A DNA stretch of 64,000 bases, from contig JAMNXP010000001.1 of the NCBI GenBank assembly GCA_023653095.1, positions 186,001-250,000 on the forward strand. The letters run 5' to 3'. Source of the DNA: Bacteroidia bacterium. GTDB lineage: Bacteria; Bacteroidota; Bacteroidia; NS11-12g; UBA955. The notes below the pieces were generated by a model. That model was not told the origin of the DNA, searched no databases, and saw nothing but the letters and a program-made list of their open reading frames with translations. This document shows, in pieces, positions 58,040-64,000 of this stretch. The translations under genes and the position numbers were made by a program. Position 1 is the first letter of the stretch. Each line of letters begins with the position of its first letter.

Positions 58040-59392
58040 TTATGCGTTTTCTGTTTGAAATGATTTTTCTGCAACCAGTCCATAGTTGCGAATTTGACTT
58101 TCTTTGGGTTCGTTAACATGCCATTCGAACTCTTCTCTGAAGTGTCTGATGGCTGCCGCAACTGGCCAAGCAGCAGCATCACCCAGTGGGCAAATTGTAT
58201 TTCCTTCAATCTTTCTTTGGATGTCCCAAAGCAAATCAATATCTGCAAGGGTGCCATGACCTTCTTCAAGTCGGTGTAGGACTTTTTCCATCCATCCAGT
58301 ACCTTCCCTGCATGGTGAGCATTGTCCGCAACTTTCATGGTGATAGAAACGGGCGAAGTTCCAAGTATTTCTAACAATACACTGTTCTTCATCGTATACA
58401 ATAAATCCACCAGAACCAAGCATAGAGCCAGATTGGAAACCACCATCGGCCAGGGATTCGTAGCTCATCAATCTATCTTCACCATTGGCAGTTTTACAAA
58501 CCAAATAGTGAGGCAAAATAGGAACAGAAGAACCTCCAGGAATACACGCTTTTAAACGCTTTCCGTTTTTCATTCCTCCTAAATACTGATCACTGTATAT
58601 GAATTCTTCAACCGATAAACCCAATTCTATTTCATAGACACCTGGTTTATTTACATTGCCTGAAGCAGATATAAGTTTAGTCCCAGTGCTTCTACCAATA
58701 CCAATTTTTGCATACTCGTCACCACCGTCATTCACAATAGGAACAACTGCGGCAATGGTTTCTACGTTATTCACAACAGTTGGACGCTGCCACAAACCTT
58801 GAATCGCAGGAAAAGGGGGTTTCATTCTCGGATTTCCACGTTTTCCTTCGAGACTCTCAATGAGTGCAGTTTCTTCGCCACAAATGTATGCACCTGCCCC
58901 AGGAGTTATGGAAAGGTCAAGGTCGTATCCAGTTCCTAAAATGTTTTTTCCTAACCATCCATTAGCGTATGCTTCTGCGATTGCTTTTTCAACAATTCGA
59001 AGAACAAACATGTATTCACCTCTAATGTAAATGTAACTCTGATTGGCGCCCAAAGCGAATGAAGAAAGAATCATACCTTCTATCAATAAATGAGGGATTT
59101 TCTCCATCAAATATCTATCTTTGAATGTACCAGGCTCACTTTCATCGGCATTACACAATAAATGTCTTGGAACACCTTCTGGCTTTGCCAAAAAGCTCCA
59201 TTTCATTCCCGTTGGAAATCCTGCTCCGCCTCTACCTCTTAATCCAGACTTTTTAACTTCTTCAACAATATCATCGGGTGACATCGTTTTTAAAGCTTTT
59301 TCAACGGCTGAGTATCCACCATTTTTTCTGTAAACATCGTAGGTATGAATGCCTTCAATGTGAACGTTATTGAGCAACAATTTTCTAGCCAT
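58040..59392 (-). CDS. nuoF: NADH-quinone oxidoreductase subunit F
   Basis: NADH- and FMN-binding subunit of complex I, 450 residues. Glycine-rich NADH-binding GLRGRGGAGFPTGMKW, FMN-binding NADESEPGTFKDR and the N3 4Fe-4S site ESCGQCSPCREGTGW with a later NTICPLGDAA are all present. Its start overlaps the end of nuoE by 8 bp. Confidence 0.96.
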   Translation of the reverse strand: MARKLLLNNVHIEGIHTYDVYRKNGGYSAVEKALKTMSPDDIVEEVKKSGLRGRGGAGFPTGMKWSFLAKPEGVPRHLLCNADESEPGTFKDRYLMEKIPHLLIEGMILSSFALGANQSYIYIRGEYMFVLRIVEKAIAEAYANGWLGKNILGTGYDLDLSITPGAGAYICGEETALIESLEGKRGNPRMKPPFPAIQGLWQRPTVVNNVETIAAVVPIVNDGGDEYAKIGIGRSTGTKLISASGNVNKPGVYEIELGLSVEEFIYSDQYLGGMKNGKRLKACIPGGSSVPILPHYLVCKTANGEDRLMSYESLADGGFQSGSMLGSGGFIVYDEEQCIVRNTWNFARFYHHESCGQCSPCREGTGWMEKVLHRLEEGHGTLADIDLLWDIQRKIEGNTICPLGDAAAWPVAAAIRHFREEFEWHVNEPKESQIRNYGLVAEKSFQTENA

Positions 59393-59918
59393 TCTGATTT
59401 TCTCCCATATAATTAGCTACCGGATTGCTTCTGTAGGCTTCGATTAAAGCATCTACTTTTTCTTCGGTGAGATGTTCATGAAATTTCTCTCCTGCTTGCA
59501 ACATTGGCGCATAACCACAAGCACCTAGGCATTCAACTGTTTTAAGAGTAAACATTCCATCTGCGGTTGTTTCACCGTCTTTAATTCCTAGTTTTTTCTC
59601 TATGTAGTTGACAATATTCTCTGCACCTTCAATCATACAAGGACCGGTTCTGCAGACTTCTAATTTTACTTTACCCACTTGTTGGGTATCATACATACTG
59701 TAAAATGTAGCTACTTCGTAAACTTCGATGGGCTGAATATGAAGCAAGCGTGCAACATAATCCATAACATCCACAGAAAGCCATCCAAAGTGAGCCTGAG
59801 CAATATGCAATACTCTTAGAAGCGCACTTTTTTGTTTTCCTTCTGGAAACAGGGAAATCACCCTTTGTACTTCATCTAAAAGATGTTGAGGTAGTTCTAT
59901 TCTTTGATTGTTTTCCAC
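59385..59918 (-). CDS. nuoE: NADH-quinone oxidoreductase subunit E
   Basis: 2Fe-2S (N1a) subunit of the NADH-oxidising module, 177 residues. The four cysteines lie in CRTGPC and CLGACGYAP. The frame has no ATG at its start: I chose the GTG at 59918, but a TTG at 59924 is equally possible; the in-frame stop at 59931 limits further extension. It starts about 12 bp after nuoD and overlaps nuoF. Confidence 0.93.
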   Translation of the reverse strand: MENNQRIELPQHLLDEVQRVISLFPEGKQKSALLRVLHIAQAHFGWLSVDVMDYVARLLHIQPIEVYEVATFYSMYDTQQVGKVKLEVCRTGPCMIEGAENIVNYIEKKLGIKDGETTADGMFTLKTVECLGACGYAPMLQAGEKFHEHLTEEKVDALIEAYRSNPVANYMGENQNG

Positions 59919-59930
59919 GTTCAATAAAAA

Positions 59931-61154
59931 TTAAGCGTCAAGTTCTCCAGCAATTACGTTCATACTACTCATGGTCAAAATAGCATCAGACAACAACGAG
60001 CCTTTGATCATTTCCGGATAAGCTTGGTAATAAATGAAACAAGGTCTTCTAAAGTGCAATCTGTATGGATTTCTGCCACCATCTGAAACTAAGTAATATC
60101 CTAGTTCACCATTTCCACCTTCAACTGAATGATATACTTCACCAACTGGAATAGGTGTTTCTCCCATCACAATTTTGAAATGGTAAATTAAAGCTTCCAT
60201 ACTTCTATACACCTCTTCTTTAGGAGGAAGATAAAATGATGGTATATCAGCGTAGTAATCACCAGAAGGCATATTGTCAAGTGCCTGATGGATGATTTTC
60301 AAACTTTCTCTGATTTCTTGTTGACGAACCATGAATCTATCGTAGGTATCTCCTTCTGTTCCAACAGGAATGTTAAAGTCAAAGTCCTGATATGATGAGT
60401 AAGGCTTCATAACGCGCACATCATAATCAACACCTGCCGCCCTAAGGTTGGGTCCTGCGAACGAATAGTTTAATGCTCTTTCTGCAGAAATCGGACCAGC
60501 ACCAATGGTACGATCCATAAAGATTCTATTTCTCTCCAACAAACTACCAAATTCGTCAAAATTCTTTGGGAATTCTTTCAAAAAGGTTTTCAATTTGCTG
60601 TAAAATTCAGGACTAAAGTCGCGGTCAAAGCCACCAATTCGCCCAACATTTGTTGTTAAACGAGCTCCACAGATTTCTTCAAATAAATCGTAGATTTTCT
60701 CACGTTCTTGGAACATGTAGGTGAAACCAGTCAATGCGCCTGTATCAACACCAATTACAGAATTACAAACCAGATGGTCAGCAATTCTAGACAACTCCAT
60801 AACAATTACACGCATGTAGTCAACACGTTTGGGCATTTCTGCGCCAATGAGCTTTTCTACAGTCATATGCCAACCCAAATTATTTATTGGGGAAGAGCAA
60901 TAGTTAAGTCGGTCAGTTATTGGAGTAATTTGATTGTATGGTCTTCGCTCAGCCAATTTCTCGAAAGCACGATGAATATACCCTACTGTTTGCTCAGCAT
61001 GTAAAATGCGTTCACCATCCACTTTCAACACATTTTGGAAAATGCCATGTGTTGCGGGGTGTGTAGGACCTAAATTCAGCGTAGCGATTTCGCCATCGAT
61101 CGTTTCTGTGCTGACTTGGACGTTGTATTTTTTGTTTACCTCTAGTTCGCTCAT
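59931..61154 (-). CDS. nuoD: NADH-quinone oxidoreductase subunit D
   Basis: Quinone-site subunit of complex I, related to the large subunit of NiFe hydrogenases, 407 residues and not fused to NuoC. Family signs: LNLGPTHPATHG, the conserved His and Tyr of the quinone pocket (PTHPATHG; DRLNYCSSP), and the C-terminal SDAILTMSSMNVIAGELD. Start overlaps the nuoC stop (ATGA). Confidence 0.96.
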   Translation of the reverse strand: MSELEVNKKYNVQVSTETIDGEIATLNLGPTHPATHGIFQNVLKVDGERILHAEQTVGYIHRAFEKLAERRPYNQITPITDRLNYCSSPINNLGWHMTVEKLIGAEMPKRVDYMRVIVMELSRIADHLVCNSVIGVDTGALTGFTYMFQEREKIYDLFEEICGARLTTNVGRIGGFDRDFSPEFYSKLKTFLKEFPKNFDEFGSLLERNRIFMDRTIGAGPISAERALNYSFAGPNLRAAGVDYDVRVMKPYSSYQDFDFNIPVGTEGDTYDRFMVRQQEIRESLKIIHQALDNMPSGDYYADIPSFYLPPKEEVYRSMEALIYHFKIVMGETPIPVGEVYHSVEGGNGELGYYLVSDGGRNPYRLHFRRPCFIYYQAYPEMIKGSLLSDAILTMSSMNVIAGELDA

Positions 61155-61651
61155 CTTCCAAAAAATGTATCGTTTTTATCTCTACGTGTTTCGTCTTCGA
61201 GTGCGTATTCTTTTCTCATAGGATGATAATCCATATCATCCACATTCAATATTCTTCTAAGATCGGGATGTCCAATAAATTGAATTCCAAAAAAGTCAAA
61301 AGTTTCTCTTTCCATCCAATTGGCGGCAGAGAAAACAGGTGTCAAAGATGGAAACTCCATTAAATTTTTACTCAAGTTCGATTTAAACCTTAGTCTAGTA
61401 TTTTCAATCAGATTTTGTATGTGAAACACCACCTGATATTCTTGATTCTCCTTGTCAGGATAATGTGAACCGGTTAAATCAACCAAAAAGTTATAACCCA
61501 ATTCAGCGTTCAGGTATTGAACAACCTCCAAAGCATTTTTTGCATCAATGACAATATTATGCTCGTTGTATTTATCTGTGGTATACTCGAGTATAAATCC
61601 TTTTGAATTTAAACCCTCAATGGTTTTATCTAAAAAAGACGATGTACTCAT
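61151..61651 (-). CDS. nuoC: NADH-quinone oxidoreductase subunit C
   Basis: The 30-kDa-type subunit of the peripheral arm, 166 residues, separate from NuoD. The family signature is ANWMERETFDFFGIQFIGHP with RRILN shortly after. Start overlaps the nuoB stop by 1 bp and its end overlaps nuoD by 4 bp. Confidence 0.95.
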   Translation of the reverse strand: MSTSSFLDKTIEGLNSKGFILEYTTDKYNEHNIVIDAKNALEVVQYLNAELGYNFLVDLTGSHYPDKENQEYQVVFHIQNLIENTRLRFKSNLSKNLMEFPSLTPVFSAANWMERETFDFFGIQFIGHPDLRRILNVDDMDYHPMRKEYALEDETRRDKNDTFFGR

Positions 61652-62193
61652 TATGTAGTTTCGATGTTGTAAGTTTCAAGCATTTTACGGTATTCATCAG
61701 AATCTCTTCTTCTCAAACTTTCGTTTTTCGCAAGATGCTGAATTTTCAAAACACCCTCAATGATTTGTTCAGGTCTTGGTGGGCAACCAGGAACGTAAAC
61801 ATCTACAGGTATTACGTGATCAATTCCTTGTAGTACACTGTAAGTATCAAAAATTCCACCACTAGAGGCACAAGCTCCAACTGAAAGTACCCACTTAGGT
61901 TCAGCCATTTGATCATAAACTTGCTTTAATACAGGACCTAACTTTTTCGAAATGGTTCCTGCAACTATGAGTAAGTCGGCTTGTCTCGGACTGAAAGACA
62001 TACGTTCGGAACCAAATCTAGCCAAATCGTAATTTGCACCCATGGTAGCCATGAATTCAATTCCACAACACGAAGTTGCAAAAGGCAATGGCCACAATGA
62101 ATTTGCTCTAGCCATTCCAATTACCGTATCCAATGAAGTTGCAAAGAAACCTTGTCCTTCGAATCCTTCCGGAGCATCAACTACTTTAACCAT
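61651..62193 (-). CDS. nuoB: NADH-quinone oxidoreductase subunit B
   Basis: Carries cluster N2, the last iron-sulfur cluster before quinone, 180 residues. The unusual tandem Cys in SCCGIEFMA plus the Cys in VGACASSGG and [10 protein letters not shown] supply the four ligands. It begins 23 bp after nuoA. Confidence 0.96.
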   Translation of the reverse strand: MVKVVDAPEGFEGQGFFATSLDTVIGMARANSLWPLPFATSCCGIEFMATMGANYDLARFGSERMSFSPRQADLLIVAGTISKKLGPVLKQVYDQMAEPKWVLSVGACASSGGIFDTYSVLQGIDHVIPVDVYVPGCPPRPEQIIEGVLKIQHLAKNESLRRRDSDEYRKMLETYNIETT

Positions 62194-62216
62194 AACTCTA
62201 CAACAAATTTATTTGA

Positions 62217-62582
62217 TTAACGTTCCCATTCAAGGGCACCTTTTTTCCACACGTAAATGAAACCGGTCAAGAAAAATCCAACAAAAGTGACAACGGCCAT
62301 GAATCCTTCCCAACCCATTTCTTTAAAATTAACAGCATAAGGGTAGAAAAATATAACTTCCACGTCAAACAAAACGAATAGAATAGCCGACAAAAAGTAC
62401 TTCACTGAAACAGGAAATCTAGCATCACCTTGAGATTCAATTCCACATTCGAAAGTTTCTATTTTTTTGACAGTCTTTTTCTTAGGACCTAAGAGTTGAG
62501 ATAAAAATAAGGCTAACACCACAAACCCAATGGAAAACCCCAATTGGATTAATATCGGAATGTAACTTTCTGGACTATTCAT
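62217..62582 (-). CDS. nuoA: NADH-quinone oxidoreductase subunit A
   Basis: Three-helix membrane subunit of complex I and first gene of the block. I chose the ATG at 62582 (MNSPESYIPI, 121 residues); the frame continues upstream only to a non-conserved extension. The conserved FECGIESQGDARFPVSVKYFL loop, with its Cys in the family's active/deactive loop position, and the VIFFYPYAV helix identify it. Confidence 0.94.
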   Translation of the reverse strand: MNSPESYIPILIQLGFSIGFVVLALFLSQLLGPKKKTVKKIETFECGIESQGDARFPVSVKYFLSAILFVLFDVEVIFFYPYAVNFKEMGWEGFMAVVTFVGFFLTGFIYVWKKGALEWER

Positions 62583-62591
62583 GACTTGCGA

Positions 62592-62599
62592 CAAAAATA
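62592..62599 (-). promoter_or_regulatory. -7 promoter box of the nuoA-H operon
   Basis: TATTTTTG on the minus strand, an exact TAnnTTTG match, ending 9 bp before the nuoA ATG. A TTG at 62624-62626 is 24 bp upstream, slightly longer than typical. Confidence 0.4.
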
Positions 62600-62728
62600 A
62601 TACAACGCAGTATATGTATTGTTCAATGATTGACCTTTTGTGTAAAAAAATATCCAAGTTTTATCACATTTTCGGATCACTGATGGATTTATCAGACAAT
62701 TTGACTGAAATTGCATCAGAATTAAATT

Positions 62729-63526
62729 ATGAAACAAAGAAAAATACTAGGAATCACATCGTTATTGACAATGGCTGGATTGACCGTTGTTCTTACATCT
62801 AACTCTTCTGGACCCGGCGGAAATAGAACTGGTTCTCCAGGGAGTTCAGGAACATGCGCATCTTGCCATGGCTCCAACAACAATTTAGCATCATCTGTCA
62901 CCGCTGAATTAATTGATAAATCAACAAATACTCCAGTTACAGATATTATCCCTTCAACAACTTACACTTTAAGGATTAAATCAAAAGGCAATTCATCGAA
63001 GATGGGATTTCAAGCCGTTGTTTTGGATGCATCTAACGCTCCGGCAGGTACATTTGGTGCAGCTCCTTCTAAAACCAATGTGAGTTCATCAAAAGTTTGG
63101 GGGCACACATCTCCAGGAACTTCAAACGGAGAGAATGTATGGGAAATTGACTGGCAAGCTCCAAGTTCCATTTCTGGTAACCTAAACATTTATGCAGCAT
63201 CAGTAATATCCAACGGCAATGGTTCAGACAACGGAGATGATGTGAAAACTGCCGTTCAACAGTTGAAAGCAAACTCTAATTCTACCGCAGTGCTTTCTCA
63301 AAATGCTGTAAAATTGTTGGGTAACCCTATTCCTAAAGGAAATCAATTGGAAATCAATCAAACACTGAAAATGGCGGTTGTTTGGAATTTGAATGGACAA
63401 GTGGTTTTAAAGCAAAATAATTGCAATAGTATAAATGTAACTAATTTTCAGTCAGGCAATTATATCCTTCAGGGTATTGACCAGAATGAAAATCGTTTTT
63501 CAGAACAATTTACTGTGGTAGATTAA
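62729..63526 (+). CDS. Secreted CXXCH-motif protein with Reeler-like/choice-of-anchor V domain
   Basis: A 265-residue exported protein with an N-terminal signal (GITSLLTMAGLTVVLT) and, after a Gly/Ser linker, CASCH at about residues 43-47. The beta-sandwich region (about 50-185: TYTLRIKSKGNSSKMGFQAVV, then APAGTFG and VWEIDWQAPS) matches the N-terminal domain of the protein at 2186-4819. The last 70 residues form a short T9SS-like tail (VWNLNGQVV, SGNYILQG), but the usual YPNP is replaced by LGNPIP. Heme binding at CASCH is inferred from the motif. It is divergent from nuoA, and its stop is 1 bp from that of mltG. Confidence 0.7.
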   Translation: MKQRKILGITSLLTMAGLTVVLTSNSSGPGGNRTGSPGSSGTCASCHGSNNNLASSVTAELIDKSTNTPVTDIIPSTTYTLRIKSKGNSSKMGFQAVVLDASNAPAGTFGAAPSKTNVSSSKVWGHTSPGTSNGENVWEIDWQAPSSISGNLNIYAASVISNGNGSDNGDDVKTAVQQLKANSNSTAVLSQNAVKLLGNPIPKGNQLEINQTLKMAVVWNLNGQVVLKQNNCNSINVTNFQSGNYILQGIDQNENRFSEQFTVVD

Positions 63527-63527
63527 A

Positions 63528-64000
63528 CTACTTACTTTTAAGTTCTTCTCTATTTAACGCCCTGTGAAAAGCAGAGGCGTTTTTTTTGTGATTATTGTAA
63601 TCAAATTCGAAAATGTGATATCCTGAAAAGTCTGATTTCGCGCAGAAATACAAATAATCATGTTTCGTATAGTTTAACACCGCATTTATAGCTTCCACAG
63701 AAGGAATACAAATAGGTCCAGGAGGTAATCCTTTGTGGATATAAGTGTTATAAGGTGAATTAATAAATAAATCTTCTTTGCCCCTCACCCGTTCAGCCTT
63801 GCCTTTTGCAAAGACTATTGTGGGATCAGCTTGTAGTTTCATTCCTTTTCGGTACCTGTTTATATAAACACCAGCAATTTTAGTGTACTCGTCTATTTTG
63901 TTACTTTCTTTCTGAACTAAGCTGGCAATAGTAACCGCTTGAAGTAAACTCAAATTTTGATTCTTCAATTTACTTGTTCGAATACTATCCCAAAAAATTT
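63528..64000 (-). CDS. mltG: Endolytic transglycosylase MltG, 3' part, cut by window
   Basis: Inner-membrane lytic transglycosylase that cuts new glycan strands and limits their length. The frame is open to the window edge; only the last 157 codons are seen, so the N-terminal helix and LysM-like part are missing. The YceG/MltG signature is clear: IASLVQKES with the catalytic Glu, LQADPTIVFA, and the SPYNTYIHKGLPPGPICIPS block near the C-terminus. The visible part shows no defect. Confidence 0.9.
   Translation of the reverse strand, partial: IFWDSIRTSKLKNQNLSLLQAVTIASLVQKESNKIDEYTKIAGVYINRYRKGMKLQADPTIVFAKGKAERVRGKEDLFINSPYNTYIHKGLPPGPICIPSVEAINAVLNYTKHDYLYFCAKSDFSGYHIFEFDYNNHKKNASAFHRALNREELKSK

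Noticed and set aside
58030-58446. A 138-codon minus-strand frame in another phase inside the 3' end of nuoF, considered as a frameshift remnant
   Set aside because: nuoF itself is complete with its conserved cluster motif and C-terminus in a single frame.
26231-62582. The DNA between the two nuo blocks considered as a mobile island
   Set aside because: It holds core genes (lpxA, lpxC/fabZ, lpxD, murF) with no integrase, repeats, attachment sites or visible change of base use.
1-64000. CRISPR arrays, insertion sequences, toxin-antitoxin or phage-defence genes
   Set aside because: No regularly spaced repeats, transposases or recognisable defence proteins were found in reading both strands.

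Overview
The window looks like chromosomal DNA of a low-GC member of the Bacteroidota, most likely close to the Flavobacteriales. The evidence is several secreted proteins with type IX secretion (T9SS) C-terminal tails (YPNP start, short beta-rich tail), a fused LpxC-FabZ protein, a short NuoG without its molybdopterin-type domain, a Flavobacterium-like K+-dependent membrane pyrophosphatase, few Shine-Dalgarno sites, and Bacteroidota-type promoter boxes (TAnnTTTG). No rRNA, insertion sequence, prophage, CRISPR array or obvious genomic island was seen; composition looks uniform by eye.

Layout. 1-7.9 kb: 3' part of a UvrA-type excinuclease gene, a large T9SS protein with a CXXCH motif (minus), and a two-domain M16 peptidase. 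8-12.2 kb: gyrA and a TPR protein. 12.3-17 kb (minus): a T9SS BNR/sortilin-like protein and homogentisate dioxygenase. 17-22.4 kb (plus): a phosphatase-superfamily-like protein, RqcH, tRNA-Val(UAC), an M42 aminopeptidase, an LpxL-like acyltransferase and an ArsR-type regulator. 22.4-25.6 kb (minus): serC-serA-DUF1015. 25.6-33.6 kb: a small outer-membrane-like protein, then nuoN-M-L-K-J-I (minus) headed by an OmpA-domain gene. 33.7-48.4 kb: a T9SS protein with a possible gingipain-like fold, the pyrophosphatase, a second sortilin-like protein, a glycosyltransferase, an aminotransferase, a heptose kinase, an FAD oxidoreductase and a POT transporter. 48.4-56 kb: lpxD-lpxC/fabZ-lpxA-ABC ATPase, an FG-GAP T9SS protein and murF. 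56-62.6 kb (minus): nuoH-G-F-E-D-C-B-A. 62.7-64 kb: a second CXXCH protein and the 3' part of mltG.

How it works together. All 14 complex I subunits are present but in two blocks, nuoA-H and nuoI-N, 23.7 kb apart on the same strand. The DNA between them encodes mostly envelope functions: lipid A and heptose synthesis, MurF, secreted proteins and transport. Complex I and the membrane pyrophosphatase would both energise the inner membrane, while the lipid A genes, the LpxL-like acyltransferase, the heptose kinase, MurF and MltG serve envelope growth.

Most notable points: the split nuo locus; an 82-residue tail with 11 cysteines on the pyrophosphatase; a UvrA lacking half of its first zinc-binding cysteine set; a T9SS protein that may be a catalytically dead gingipain-like protein; two CXXCH secreted proteins; a POT transporter with a large insert before its last helix; an orphan ABC ATPase in the lpx operon; and promoter boxes so close to start codons that transcripts may be leaderless. 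I did not find a clear defence system or a clearly new multi-gene system.
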